Source of the DNA: Neptunitalea chrysea
GTDB lineage: Bacteria > Bacteroidota > Bacteroidia > Flavobacteriales > Flavobacteriaceae
Assembly: GCF_027924145.1 (NCBI RefSeq)
Contig: NZ_BRVP01000008.1
Coordinates: 1 to 64,000 of the forward strand
DNA length: 64,000 nucleotides
Reading direction: 5' to 3'
Notes under the pieces: model-generated
What the model was told of the DNA's origin: nothing
The model's input: the letters and a program-made list of their open reading frames with translations, nothing else
The model's database searches: none
In this document: positions 46,810 through 56,783 of the stretch, piece after piece
Layout of the letters: every line of letters begins with the position of its first letter
How positions within the stretch are numbered: position 1 is the first letter of the stretch
Made by a program: the position numbers and the translations under genes

Positions 46810-47330
46810 GCTTTTATTTTCTGAAAAAGAAGTTCATTTTTATAGGCACCATCAACTAAAACCCAATCCGCTTTAAGTCCGGTTAGTTTAAAGCCTAGCT
46901 TTTCAAACAGACGAATACTGGCTTCATTATCCTCTGATATATTGGCATAAACCTGATGCAAATTCAATTTTTTAAAACAATACTTTAACACCAAGGAAAG
47001 AGACTCTGCCCCGATTCCTTTTTTTCTATAGGTGTCTACTACAATAATCCCCACTCCTGCTCGCTTATTTTTTGCATCAAAATCAAAAATATCAATAAAA
47101 CCACATAATAGATTTTCTTCTGTTGTTACAATTGACAATCGAAGTTGTTTTACATCAAAAATATCTCTGTGACTATTTTCTAAATATTGCTTTAAAATAA
47201 ATTTGGAGTAAGGTGTAATTGTTTCGCTTACCTCCCAAACATTCTCATCATTTTCTATTTGATATAGAAAATCAAGATCTTCTGGCTCTAAGGCTCTTAA
47301 ATAACAATATGTACCTTTAAGTGTTAACAT
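46806..47330 (-). CDS. RimJ/RimL-like GNAT acetyltransferase
   Basis: This 174-residue protein has the N-terminal LKGTYCYLRALEPEDLDFLYQIEND, the acyl-CoA loop VGIIVVDTYRKKGIGAESLSL and the C-terminal NEASIRLFEKLGFKLTG, all typical of the RimJ/RimL/SpeG group. The acceptor amine is unknown. It overlaps both neighbours by a few bases (7 bp with dapF, 4 bp with mltG), so it is translated together with cell-wall genes. Confidence 0.85.
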   Translation of the reverse strand: MLTLKGTYCYLRALEPEDLDFLYQIENDENVWEVSETITPYSKFILKQYLENSHRDIFDVKQLRLSIVTTEENLLCGFIDIFDFDAKNKRAGVGIIVVDTYRKKGIGAESLSLVLKYCFKKLNLHQVYANISEDNEASIRLFEKLGFKLTGLKADWVLVDGAYKNELLFQKIKA

Positions 47331-48106
47331 ATAATTGTACCTTCGAATACAAAGGTGGCTTTTCCTTTTAAGAATATGTTTTTAAACAATTTATCACTCT
47401 CCTCCGTAAAACTTACCTGAAGGGTCCCTCCAAGCGTTTCTAAGGTAATCTGTGTACTTTCTGTTTTACCATTAGCATACATAGCTAATGCTACAGCAGT
47501 AACTCCTGTACCACAAGAAAGTGTTTCATCTTCTACACCGCGCTCATATGTACGAACTGCAAAAGTGTCAGCTGACATTTTTTCAACGAAATTGACATTA
47601 CTACCAGCTTCATTATAAGGTGTACCATAACGTATTGCTTTTCCATTCGAAAATACATCATAGTTCTTTATATCTTCTACTTCTTGTACGTGATGCGGAG
47701 ATCCAGTGTTTAAAAAACTATAAACATCAAAAATTTCAAGGGTATCAACATCTATCATTTGTAAGCTTACAACATCTCCATCTATCTCTGCATAGTGCTT
47801 CCCATCAATGGCGTTAAAAGTAGCCTCGTCTTTAATAACTCCAAGTTGTTTTGCAAAAGCTACTAAACATCTACCCCCATTACCGCACATGGTACTCTCA
47901 TTTCCATCTGCATTATAATACACCATTTTAAAATCATGTTCTTCATCATTCTCTAAAAGAATCAACCCATCGGCACCAACACCAAATTTCCTGTCGCACA
48001 ACTTATTAATTAACGTAATATCGTGTTTAGGAAAGGTATCTTCTCTGTTATCAACCATTATAAAATCGTTTCCAGCACCTTGATATTTATAAAAATTAAG
48101 CCTCAT
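47324..48106 (-). CDS. dapF: Diaminopimelate epimerase
   Basis: This 260-residue enzyme converts LL- to meso-diaminopimelate for lysine and peptidoglycan. The two catalytic cysteines are in ESTMCGNGGRCLVAF and ETLSCGTGVTAVALA, and the N-terminus KYQGAGNDFIMVDNR is the family signature. It is the first gene of the dapF-GNAT-mltG minus-strand operon. Confidence 0.96.
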   Translation of the reverse strand: MRLNFYKYQGAGNDFIMVDNREDTFPKHDITLINKLCDRKFGVGADGLILLENDEEHDFKMVYYNADGNESTMCGNGGRCLVAFAKQLGVIKDEATFNAIDGKHYAEIDGDVVSLQMIDVDTLEIFDVYSFLNTGSPHHVQEVEDIKNYDVFSNGKAIRYGTPYNEAGSNVNFVEKMSADTFAVRTYERGVEDETLSCGTGVTAVALAMYANGKTESTQITLETLGGTLQVSFTEESDKLFKNIFLKGKATFVFEGTIIC

Positions 48107-48267
48107 TACCTCTTATTAATTCTGCAAATATACATTATTTAGACAGGTTTTTCCTTTGTTAAAATGTGGTTAAAGTTAAACAGAATAAATATTTATGGAA
48201 TAATTTTAGAGTATTAAAAAGAAAATATTAAAATTTTAAGAATTGTATAAACCAAAAGAAAAGCAAA

Positions 48268-49674
48268 ATGAAAAAGTACTTTAGTTTGTTGTTTGTTGCT
48301 ATCTTAGGAGGTGTAATTACTTTAGCCTCTTATAAATTATTTTTAGAGAAACCTTATTACGTAACCGAAGGTGCAAACGAAAATGCAGCACAGACCTTTA
48401 CAACCAATTTTAACCATGCCCCGACCCCGGCATTAGATGAAGAAGGATTTACCAATGCGGCCGATAAAACAGTTCATGCCGTAGTACACGTTAAGAACAC
48501 TTCTATTGCCACAGATCAATCTGTTTATAGTTTTATGTTTGGATCTGGAGGACAACAACGTGCTCAGGTAGGTACTGGTTCTGGTGTTATTATTTCTCCT
48601 GACGGATATATAGTTACAAACAACCATGTTATTGAAAACGCTACTAAGCTAGAAATTACCTTAAATAATAATAAAATATATGAAGCAACTTTAGTGGGCA
48701 CCGATCCTTCTACTGATATCGCTTTATTAAAAATTGATGCCGACGAAAGATTACCTTATCTAGCGTTTGGAAATTCTGATAACACCAAAATTGGTGAGTG
48801 GGTATTGGCAGTAGGTAATCCGTTTAACTTAACCTCTACGGTAACTGCAGGTATTATTAGTGCCAAAGCAAGAGATTTAAATCCGTATGACGATAAGATT
48901 CAGTCTTTTATTCAAACAGATGCTGCTGTAAATCCGGGTAATAGTGGTGGTGCATTAGTGAATACTGCCGGAGACCTTATTGGCATTAACACAGCTATTA
49001 CATCGCAAACAGGTAATTATGTAGGATATTCATTTGCAGTGCCAAGCAATATTGCTAAGAAAGTAGTAGATGACTTATTAGAATATGGAAATGTACAAAA
49101 AGGTATTCTAGGTGTTTCTGGTAGAAGTTTAAATTCAACTATTGCAAATGAAATAGGTGTTAAATACACAGAAGGTTTTTATGTAGCAGGTGTTGAAGGA
49201 GATTCTGGTGCAGACAAAGCGGGGCTTCAGGAAGGAGATATTATTAAAAAAATAGATAATATTAAGATTAAACAATTTTCTGATCTAACGGGTTATTTAA
49301 CTTCCAAAAGACCTGGAGATAATGTACAGGTATCATTCGAAAGAGATGGAGATTATAAAAGCGTTAAAGTTACTCTTACTAAAAAAGAGACCTATTCTAT
49401 TACTGGATTAGGATTAACGGTTAAAAATCTATCTACAAAAGACAAAAAGAGCTTTGGAGTGAGCAATGGTGTTAAAATTACCAAAGAAGCTACCTTCTAT
49501 AGCAACCGAAACTTAGAACTTGAAGGTAAAGTTCTTATTAGTATTAATAATGAGCCAATTTCTTCTATAGACGATGTAAAAGAGGTAATGAGTAGTGTAT
49601 CGAACGGTTATAACAACCGTAATGTACTTGTTGTTATTAACAAGAATGGTGAAAAAGAAAGATACTTCTTTTAA
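48268..49674 (+). CDS. degP: Periplasmic serine protease HtrA/DegP
   Basis: This 468-residue protease has an N-terminal membrane or signal segment (about 5-25). The trypsin-like domain carries the triad His120 (IVTNNHVIEN), Asp150 (DPSTDIALLKI) and Ser226 (NPGNSGGAL). One clear PDZ domain follows at about 275-370 (KGILGVSGRSL ... GLQEGDIIKKID), and a shorter second PDZ-like part lies at the end (about 390-465). It degrades or refolds damaged envelope proteins. It is monocistronic, with a terminator at 49701. Confidence 0.93.
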   Translation: MKKYFSLLFVAILGGVITLASYKLFLEKPYYVTEGANENAAQTFTTNFNHAPTPALDEEGFTNAADKTVHAVVHVKNTSIATDQSVYSFMFGSGGQQRAQVGTGSGVIISPDGYIVTNNHVIENATKLEITLNNNKIYEATLVGTDPSTDIALLKIDADERLPYLAFGNSDNTKIGEWVLAVGNPFNLTSTVTAGIISAKARDLNPYDDKIQSFIQTDAAVNPGNSGGALVNTAGDLIGINTAITSQTGNYVGYSFAVPSNIAKKVVDDLLEYGNVQKGILGVSGRSLNSTIANEIGVKYTEGFYVAGVEGDSGADKAGLQEGDIIKKIDNIKIKQFSDLTGYLTSKRPGDNVQVSFERDGDYKSVKVTLTKKETYSITGLGLTVKNLSTKDKKSFGVSNGVKITKEATFYSNRNLELEGKVLISINNEPISSIDDVKEVMSSVSNGYNNRNVLVVINKNGEKERYFF

Positions 49675-49700
49675 AATGTAGCTATAAAAAATTAGCAAGA

Positions 49701-49725
49701 AAGCTCCTTAAGGGGCTTTTTTTAT
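49701..49725 (+). terminator. Intrinsic terminator after htrA
   Basis: The stem AAGCTCC / GGGGCTT (one G-U pair, loop TTAA) is followed by TTTTTT. Confidence 0.88.
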
Positions 49726-49805
49726 ACCCCAAAACTTTTACGAAAACGTTTGAAATATGTAGTTTTGTATTAAATTAGTATTTATTATACACAAATAAAC
49801 TAAAA

Positions 49806-51254
49806 ATGACAAGTAACTCCACTTACGAAAAAGAACTTGCCTTTCAGGCTGATAGAAGGCGGGCTACAGTAGAATTCATAAAAGTTATTAGTGATCTATG
49901 GTATGAGAAATCAATTGAACTTGTATTTTTTAGAAACCAGCTTATTGATAACAATGTTAGTCAAATTTTAAACTTACACGAATATGCTGCCGAATTTGTG
50001 GGGAAACCCATTTCTGTATTTGATACTACCGAAATTGCGAAAGCCATATATTCATCGGGCCTTCCTCCTGCCAAATTAGATATAGGCAAACTTACTTATG
50101 AATACCAATTGGAAGATGATAAACATGGTAATGCACGTGCCTTTGTACTAAATAAGTTAAAAGCCGCCAGTAAAACCAACAAAATAAAACCTAGAGATGT
50201 AGTATTGTATGGGTTTGGTAGAATTGGTAGATTGCTAGCAAGAGAACTTATGACCAAAGTGGGTAAAGGAGGTCAATTACGTTTAAGAGCAATTGTTACT
50301 CGTGATGCAAATACGGCAGAATCATTAGAAAAAAGAGCTGCTTTGTTAAGGAGTGATTCGGTACACGGACATTTTCCGGGGGTAGTTACCGTAGATTTAG
50401 ATAATGAAGCTCTTACCATTAATGGTACAACAGTTCACATGATATCTGCTCATGCACCCGAAAATATAGATTATACCGAATATGGCATAGACAACGCTCT
50501 TATTATAGACAACACAGGTGCATTTAGAGATAAGGACGCTTTAGGGAGACACCTTATGGCAAAGGGAACAAGTCACGTTTTACTAACTGCTCCTGGTAAA
50601 GAAATACCCAATGTTGTACACGGTGTAAATCATTTACATTACAGCCCTAAAGAACATTCTATATTTTCTGCAGCATCATGTACCACAAATGCTATTACCC
50701 CTATTTTAAAAGTTATTGAAGATTCTTTGGGTGTTGTAAAAGGACATCTAGAAACTATACATGCATATACCAACGACCAGAATTTGGTAGATAACATGCA
50801 CAAAAAATACAGACGTGGTAGAGCCGCGGCACTTAATATGGTTATTACAGAAACCGGTGCAGGAAAAGCTGTTGCTAAAGCGTTACCCGAATTAAGTGGC
50901 AAACTAACTTCAAATGCAATAAGGGTTCCTGTACCAAATGGTTCCTTAGCTGTATTAAACTTAGAGGTAGAAAAAACAACATCTGTTGAAGATGTACAAA
51001 ACATTCTTAAAAAGTCCGCTTTAGAAGGTAGTCTTGTAGAGCAAATTCAATATTCGTTAAGTAATGAGCTAGTTTCTTCTGATATTATTGGAAGTTCAGC
51101 TCCTTCTATTTATGATAGTAAAGCCACAATAGTTGATAAAGAAGGTAAAAATGTTATACTATACATATGGTATGATAACGAATATGGCTACTCTCATCAA
51201 GTTATACGCTTGGCTAAATACATAGCTCAGGTAAGAAGATTTACTTATTATTAA
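49806..51254 (+). CDS. gap: Glyceraldehyde-3-phosphate dehydrogenase with N-terminal extension
   Basis: This 482-residue protein has a normal GAPDH core from about residue 130: the NAD-binding GFGRIGR at 136-142, the catalytic cysteine C292 in SAASCTTNAITP, HAYTNDQN, RRGRAAALNM and the C-terminal WYDNEYGYSHQV. Ahead of it are about 130 residues (MTSNSTYEKELAFQADRRRA onward) absent from the usual 330-335-residue enzyme. Long GAPDHs of this kind occur as a second isoform in Bacteroidota and some Proteobacteria, and may serve gluconeogenesis or NADP-dependent work; direction here is unknown. A perfect 30-bp palindromic terminator follows. Confidence 0.93.
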   Translation: MTSNSTYEKELAFQADRRRATVEFIKVISDLWYEKSIELVFFRNQLIDNNVSQILNLHEYAAEFVGKPISVFDTTEIAKAIYSSGLPPAKLDIGKLTYEYQLEDDKHGNARAFVLNKLKAASKTNKIKPRDVVLYGFGRIGRLLARELMTKVGKGGQLRLRAIVTRDANTAESLEKRAALLRSDSVHGHFPGVVTVDLDNEALTINGTTVHMISAHAPENIDYTEYGIDNALIIDNTGAFRDKDALGRHLMAKGTSHVLLTAPGKEIPNVVHGVNHLHYSPKEHSIFSAASCTTNAITPILKVIEDSLGVVKGHLETIHAYTNDQNLVDNMHKKYRRGRAAALNMVITETGAGKAVAKALPELSGKLTSNAIRVPVPNGSLAVLNLEVEKTTSVEDVQNILKKSALEGSLVEQIQYSLSNELVSSDIIGSSAPSIYDSKATIVDKEGKNVILYIWYDNEYGYSHQVIRLAKYIAQVRRFTYY

Positions 51255-51280
51255 GTATTTATATTGTTAGTATCGTTTGT

Positions 51281-51311
51281 AAAAACCCGAGTGTATACAC
51301 TCGGGTTTTTT
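51281..51311. terminator. Intrinsic terminator after gap
   Basis: AAAAACCCGAGTGTA is followed directly by its perfect complement, ending in a T run (51296-51312). Confidence 0.92.
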
Positions 51312-51445
51312 TATATAATATTTATAACCTATACAACAGACCTGATTTGATTTTTATGTACTCTCGTTTACCTCATTTATTACCATGTCCAGAAAAATAA
51401 TTGTAAGAAATTAAGAATGGGAGAAATTACCAAAAATTGATGTGC

Positions 51446-51706
51446 CCTATTAAAAGAGAAACATTACCGAATGAATTTAGAAAAAACATACAACTAGGAA
51501 ACTCTACTTCTGTAAGGCTACTTTAGACTAAAAAAGATAGCTATTAAAGCTGCTAAAGCAATGGGATTAAAATTGACAGGTGTTGACATTACCAGATTGT
51601 AAAAAGGATCACTGTTACTTTAGGTGAATTCATCTCCCCGATTAGAAGCTATTGAATAGGCTTAAAAATTTATAAGAAAAATTTCAATTGGTATAAGGAT
51701 TTATAA
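51446..51706 (+). pseudogene. Remnant of a RimK-like ATP-grasp gene
   Basis: Translation pieces in shifting frames read PIKRETLPNEFRKN, GNSTSVRLL, then after a frameshift KKIAIKAAKAMGLKLTGVDI, KGSLLL, VNSSPRLEAIE and finally KIYKKNFNWYKDL. These correspond in order to the C-terminal half of RimK-type ribosomal protein S6 modification enzymes (the AAKAMGL-GVDI and VNSSP motifs). At least three in-frame stops and two frame changes separate them, and no N-terminal half is visible. It is a clear decayed gene fragment. Confidence 0.8.
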
Positions 51707-51753
51707 GATTTTTTTGTAAGTTTAGACGCCCAAGTTTTACTAATTAATCACAT

Positions 51754-52161
51754 ATGTTATCAACTATATCTAACCTACAGGTAAAAGCAAAGTATACCTT
51801 AGAGTTTGGTACTCTATACATTTACGACTATTTTGTAGTAGCTATACTAAATGAAGGTATAATGCTAAATAAAGATGTATGCTTAAAAGAAATGCTACAT
51901 TTTAAAAAACATTTTGGAGATGATATTCCATTTGCTTACATCACTATACGAAAAAACTCTTACTCTGTAGACCCTACTGCTTATTTCACATTAAGAAAAG
52001 CAAAAAACTTAAAAGCCTTTGCGATTGTTTCTAAAAAAGAAATAGATTTCTACAATTATAAAATTGAGAAATCCTTTTTTAAACAAGGTAATATGAAAAT
52101 CTTTTACGAGACAAAGAGTGCTCTTAAATGGGTAAATAAAATAATGAGAATAGAAATGTAG
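51754..52161 (+). CDS. Conserved hypothetical protein, 135 residues
   Basis: I do not recognise this family by motif. The protein is soluble-looking, basic, and of alternating strand and helix character, with EFGTLYIYDYFVVAILNEGI and FKKHFGDDIPFAYITIRKNS near the middle and a lysine-rich C-terminal half. The composition resembles small STAS/SpoIIAA-like proteins of Bacteroidota, but this is only an impression. It is convergent with hutH, with 6 bp between the stop codons, and lies downstream of the RimK remnant. Confidence 0.6.
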   Translation: MLSTISNLQVKAKYTLEFGTLYIYDYFVVAILNEGIMLNKDVCLKEMLHFKKHFGDDIPFAYITIRKNSYSVDPTAYFTLRKAKNLKAFAIVSKKEIDFYNYKIEKSFFKQGNMKIFYETKSALKWVNKIMRIEM

Positions 52162-52167
52162 TCTCCA

Positions 52168-53682
52168 TTAGTTCAGATAGACTTCTGAAATATCTACCAA
52201 ATAAGCCTCGATAAAATCAATTGATTTTTCAATGTCTATATGTAAAATACGGTCCTGTTCAACAAACGGGATCTCTTTTATATAGGCCGCTAAAAATTCT
52301 TCAATGATTCCAGAACTTTTTAAAGGTCTTCTAAATTCAATCGCTTGCGAGGCATTTAGCAATTCTATTGCTAAAATACGTTCTACGTTATCTAAAATAC
52401 GTAAACATTTAGTAGCGGCATTTGCCCCCATACTTACATGATCTTCTTGTCCGTTTGAAGAAACAATACTATCTATGCTACTAGGAGAAGCCAATTGTTT
52501 ATTCTGACTAACAATACTCGCCGCGGTATATTGAGGAATCATAAAACCAGAATTAATACCGGGATCATTTACCAGAAAAACAGGTAATTCACGTAAACCT
52601 GAAACTAATTGAAATATTCTACGTTCTGATATATTTCCTAACTCCGCTAGGGCTATCCCTAAATAATCTAAACCAAGTGCAAGTGGTTGTCCGTGGAAAT
52701 TACCTCCAGAAATAATTCTATCTTCTTTTACAAAAATATTTGGATTATCAGTAACGGAATTTATTTCTGTCTTAAAAGTTTTTCTAACAAAGGTAAGCGT
52801 GTCTTTTGTAGCCCCATGAACCTGTGGTATGCATCTAAAAGAATACGGATCTTGTACATGTTTCTTTTCTCTTGAAATAAGCTCACTGCCCTCTAAGAAA
52901 CTTAACATACGTTCGGCAGTCTTTATTTGTCCTCTATGTGGTCTTATCAAATGAATAAGCTCAGAGAAAGGTTCAATTCTTCCATCAAAAGCCTCTAAAG
53001 ATATAGCCCCAATTAAGTCGGCTAAATACGAAAGTTTATACGATTTAAGCAAACAATGAACACCATAAGCACTCATAAATTGAGTTCCGTTTAAAAGCGC
53101 CAGTCCCTCTTTTGATTTTAACACTATTGGTTCCCAACCAAATTTTTCTTTTAAAACTGAAGCATCTACAATGTCGTTATTTAAATACACATCCCCGATT
53201 CCTAATAGTGGTAAAGACAAATGAGCCAACGGAGCTAAATCACCTGATGCTCCAAGTGAACCCTGTGTATATACAACCGGAATAACATCGTTATTAAAAA
53301 AATCAATCAGTCTTTTTACTGTAGCTAGTTGCACCCCACTATGACCATAACTAAGTGACTGAACCTTTAATAACAACATCAATTTTACAATTTCTTTAGG
53401 TACTCTCTCTCCTATTCCACAGGCATGAGATTTCACTAAATTCTCTTGTAGTTTGGTAAGGTTATTAGTAGAAATTTTTACATTATATAAAGCCCCAAAC
53501 CCAGTATTTATACCATAAATAGGTTCTTTATGTGCCTGTAATTTCTCATCTAAATAGGTTCTGCTTTTCTCAATCAAATATTTAGATTCGTCTGATAACT
53601 TGATTTTTTTATTTTCAGAAATAATTTTATTTATTTCCGATAAATCAAGTATATTGCTGCTTATATAATGTGTATTCGTCAT
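52168..53682 (-). CDS. hutH: Histidine ammonia-lyase
   Basis: This 504-residue enzyme deaminates histidine to urocanate. The self-made MIO cofactor comes from A145-S146-G147 in GSLGASGDLAPLAHLSLP. INTGFGALYNV, NGTQFMSAYGVH and SGGNFHGQPLALGLDY are family signatures. No hutU, hutI or hutG lies next to it in this window, so the rest of the pathway must be elsewhere. The upstream region is shared with the divergent TlpA-type gene. Confidence 0.95.
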   Translation of the reverse strand: MTNTHYISSNILDLSEINKIISENKKIKLSDESKYLIEKSRTYLDEKLQAHKEPIYGINTGFGALYNVKISTNNLTKLQENLVKSHACGIGERVPKEIVKLMLLLKVQSLSYGHSGVQLATVKRLIDFFNNDVIPVVYTQGSLGASGDLAPLAHLSLPLLGIGDVYLNNDIVDASVLKEKFGWEPIVLKSKEGLALLNGTQFMSAYGVHCLLKSYKLSYLADLIGAISLEAFDGRIEPFSELIHLIRPHRGQIKTAERMLSFLEGSELISREKKHVQDPYSFRCIPQVHGATKDTLTFVRKTFKTEINSVTDNPNIFVKEDRIISGGNFHGQPLALGLDYLGIALAELGNISERRIFQLVSGLRELPVFLVNDPGINSGFMIPQYTAASIVSQNKQLASPSSIDSIVSSNGQEDHVSMGANAATKCLRILDNVERILAIELLNASQAIEFRRPLKSSGIIEEFLAAYIKEIPFVEQDRILHIDIEKSIDFIEAYLVDISEVYLN

Positions 53683-53791
53683 TTAGTTGATTTCTAATAA
53701 GGCATCAAAAATCCGTATAAACATTATAAATTCCAAATGAAAGGGATTACTACTTAATAATTATTTAATTTTTTTGTTTTAAAATACTAAT

Positions 53792-55159
53792 ATGAAAAGA
53801 CTTTCTTTATTACTAGCTGCATTAGTTATATTTAGCTGTACCAAAGCACCTAAAACTTATATGATTTTTAGTGGCAAAGTAACGAATATGAACTCTGAAA
53901 CAGTACGTGTTTCTGGGCACGGACTTAAAGAAGAACTTCCAATAGATAACAACGGAAATTTTTCTGATACTTTAAAAATTGAAGAACCGGGTTACTATAC
54001 TTTTAAAATAGGGAATGAGACCTCTACCTTCTATTTAGCTAATGGTGAAGACATTAACCTTACCATAGATACCAAATTATTTGACGAAAGTATCGCTTAC
54101 ACAGGTGAAGGTGCTCCTGAAAATAATTATTTAGCACAAAAATATTTAAGTGATGAAGCGATTACTGCAGATGCTGTTAGCTTCTACTCATTACCTGAAG
54201 ATCAATATATAGCTAAAATAGATAGTCTTGAAGCAGCACACAAAGATGCGCTAAGTAAAGCAGGCGTATCTGATGAATTTGAAGATTTAGAAGATAAAAA
54301 CTTAATGTATGAATCATATGTTGCTTTAAACAGATATCCAAGTTATCATGCATATTACGGCAAAGCGCCCAACTATGAGCCTTCTGATGCGATCATGGAA
54401 TTTAAATCAAAATTAGATTACGACAACGAAGCAGATGCTAAAAACTACAATAACTATATAAGCTTGGTGCTATCAGATTTCGGAACTAAATTAAAAGAAG
54501 TTAGTAAAGACTCAACAATGTATAAAGCTGTTGCCTTAATAGAAGAAAAGAAGAGTCCTACTATTCAAGAAAGTATTATGAGTAACCTTGCTTATGAAAT
54601 TAGACCAGGAAATGAAGAAACAGCAAGATACTATTTTCATGAATTCAATAAAATTTCAAATGATGACGAGTTCAAAGAAGCTATATTAAAAAAATATACA
54701 CTTGTAAAGACTCTTGTAAAAGGAGCTCCGTCTTCTAATTTTATCTATGAAGGGATTGATGGTAAAGAACATAGCCTTGATGAATATAAAGGAAAATATG
54801 TTTATATTGATATTTGGGCTACATGGTGTGGACCATGTAAAAGAGAAATTCCTTTCCTAAAAAAGGTGGAGGAAGAATTTAAAGATAAGAATATCGAATT
54901 CATTGGTATATCTGTAGATGTTAAAGCGGATAAACAAAAATGGATAACTTTTATAGAAGAGAATCAACTTGTAGGTACGCAATTATTTGCTGACAAGGAT
55001 TGGAATTCTGAGTTTATGAAAGCTTATGGGGTGAATTCTATTCCAAGATTTATTTTATTAGATACAGAAGGAAAAATTTTAAGTGCAGATGCATTGAGAC
55101 CATCTCAAACTGAAGAATTAACAGACCTATTAAACTCATTAGAAAGTATAAATATCTAA
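53792..55159 (+). CDS. TlpA-type thiol:disulfide oxidoreductase lipoprotein
   Basis: This 455-residue lipoprotein has the lipobox LVIFSCTK, so it is anchored to a membrane. Residues about 20-110 form a beta-rich domain like those preceding Bacteroidota thioredoxins (DUF4369-like), and about 110-310 is helical and unassigned. The thioredoxin domain from about 315 carries the active site WATWCGPCKRE (C346, C349). Such proteins act as periplasmic reductants or oxidants. The DsbD at 23448 could supply electrons. It is monocistronic with a strong terminator. Confidence 0.88.
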   Translation: MKRLSLLLAALVIFSCTKAPKTYMIFSGKVTNMNSETVRVSGHGLKEELPIDNNGNFSDTLKIEEPGYYTFKIGNETSTFYLANGEDINLTIDTKLFDESIAYTGEGAPENNYLAQKYLSDEAITADAVSFYSLPEDQYIAKIDSLEAAHKDALSKAGVSDEFEDLEDKNLMYESYVALNRYPSYHAYYGKAPNYEPSDAIMEFKSKLDYDNEADAKNYNNYISLVLSDFGTKLKEVSKDSTMYKAVALIEEKKSPTIQESIMSNLAYEIRPGNEETARYYFHEFNKISNDDEFKEAILKKYTLVKTLVKGAPSSNFIYEGIDGKEHSLDEYKGKYVYIDIWATWCGPCKREIPFLKKVEEEFKDKNIEFIGISVDVKADKQKWITFIEENQLVGTQLFADKDWNSEFMKAYGVNSIPRFILLDTEGKILSADALRPSQTEELTDLLNSLESINI

Positions 55160-55177
55160 TGGTATAAGTGATATTTT

Positions 55178-55214
55178 AAAAAAGGTGGAATAATTTCATT
55201 ATTCCACCTTTTTT
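55178..55214. terminator. Bidirectional intrinsic terminator
   Basis: A perfect 17-bp stem (AAAAAAGGTGGAATAAT and its complement, loop TTC) lies between the convergent TlpA-type and nnr genes. Confidence 0.93.
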
Positions 55215-55218
55215 ATTT

Positions 55219-56730
55219 TTAAGTTCTCTCGAATAAATTTAAATAGGCATCCCCTATATAATCAATAATTTCGGTAGCGGTTAAAGCCTGATAACTATTT
55301 TTCTCTACAGACAAATCACCTGCCTTTCCATGTAAATAGACACCAAAAATAGTAGCATTTAAAGGTGGATACCCCTGAGCCACTAAACCTGCAATTATAC
55401 CCGTTAATACATCTCCACTACCCGCGGTAGCCATACCTGGATTTCCGGTAGTATTTATATACATTTCGTTATGATAAACCGTTATGGTATACGCTCCTTT
55501 TACAACCACTATCAGATCATTAGCTTTAGAAAACGCTTTAACCTTATCTATTTTTTCAAAATCATCTTTCCACTCTCCTATTAAACGTTTTAACTCACCC
55601 GGATGTGGCGTTAAAATGGTTTTAGGTGCTAGTTTTCCAATCAAATCCTTTTCCTTTGCTAAAATATTAAGTCCGTCTGCATCAATAACTAAAGGTGTTT
55701 CAATGTTTTCTAAAAAACTTCTAAACGCCTTTACCGTTACCGGTTTTATATTTAGCCCCATGCCTAATGCTACCACAGAAGGTTTTATATCGTATTTTAT
55801 TTCAGATATATATTCTTCGTGCATACAGGTAAGCACCATAATTTCAGGTAAAGCAGTTTGAAATATTTGATACCCACACTTGGGTACATAAGAAGTAACA
55901 AGCCCTGCACCTGAGTTTAATGCTGCTTCCGATGACAACATTGCTGCTCCTATTTTACCGTAACTACCACCTACAACCAAAACATGCCCGTACGTATTTT
56001 TATGAGAAAACTTCTCTCTAGGTTTATACATATTAATAACTTCTGCCTTCCCTATTAAATAAATATCAGAACTAATCTCTTGTATAAATGTTTCGTCTAA
56101 ACCAATATCTAAAATTTCCCAATCATTAGTAAATACTCCCGTATCTGGTAAAAAAAAGGGTAATTTGGGGAGTTGTAGACTTAGTGTATAATTTGTATTT
56201 ATAACAGCATTTTTATCTTCAGGAACTGCTTCCATATATAAACCAGAAGGTATATCTACAGCAACTACAAAAGCATTACTATTATTAATACCTTTAATTA
56301 TAGTAGCTACCCAATTTACAGGAGGTCTATTAAGACCTTGTCCAAAAATGGCATCAATAACAATATCCTCTTTTAAAATGGCAGGAAGCTCATCTTCTTT
56401 ATTTAAGACTTGCGGCCACACATTCATCTTCTTTAATCGGTCATAGTTAACCAGAAAATCAGTGGATCTTTTAGTACTAAAATTTATAATATAAACATGA
56501 ACCGAATAATTTTCCTTCAGCAACAAACGGGCTAAAGCCAAACCATCCCCACCATTATTTCCTACCCCACAAAATATATGAATCGTAACTGGTGCATTCT
56601 GAAGCCTCGAATGAATCCATTCAAAAATTTGACTAGCCGCACGCTCCATTAATTCAACACTGGTAATATTCTGTTTTTTTATTGTAAAATCATCAGCTTC
56701 TTTTAACTGTTTAGCATTTAAAATTTTCAT
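55219..56730 (-). CDS. nnr: Bifunctional NAD(P)HX epimerase and ADP-dependent dehydratase
   Basis: This 503-residue enzyme repairs hydrated NADH and NADPH. The N-terminal YjeF_N epimerase half has MERAASQIFEWI, FCGVGNNGGDGLALARLL and DAIFGQGLNRP. The C-terminal carbohydrate-kinase-like half has VLVVGGSYGKIGAAMLSSEA, PLVIDADGLNIL, TILTPHPGELKRLIG and the nucleotide site NPGMATAGSGDVLTGIIAGL. Both halves look complete. Confidence 0.95.
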   Translation of the reverse strand: MKILNAKQLKEADDFTIKKQNITSVELMERAASQIFEWIHSRLQNAPVTIHIFCGVGNNGGDGLALARLLLKENYSVHVYIINFSTKRSTDFLVNYDRLKKMNVWPQVLNKEDELPAILKEDIVIDAIFGQGLNRPPVNWVATIIKGINNSNAFVVAVDIPSGLYMEAVPEDKNAVINTNYTLSLQLPKLPFFLPDTGVFTNDWEILDIGLDETFIQEISSDIYLIGKAEVINMYKPREKFSHKNTYGHVLVVGGSYGKIGAAMLSSEAALNSGAGLVTSYVPKCGYQIFQTALPEIMVLTCMHEEYISEIKYDIKPSVVALGMGLNIKPVTVKAFRSFLENIETPLVIDADGLNILAKEKDLIGKLAPKTILTPHPGELKRLIGEWKDDFEKIDKVKAFSKANDLIVVVKGAYTITVYHNEMYINTTGNPGMATAGSGDVLTGIIAGLVAQGYPPLNATIFGVYLHGKAGDLSVEKNSYQALTATEIIDYIGDAYLNLFERT

Positions 56731-56783
56731 TTATTAATGATTACTTAAATTATTTGTTAATTTAATAAAAACATATATAAAGC

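Noticed and set aside
52687-52875. 62-codon plus-strand frame inside hutH
   Set aside because: It is an out-of-frame shadow of a well-supported conserved enzyme with no start context of its own; the same applies to the other short frames opposite arg, thr and helicase genes.
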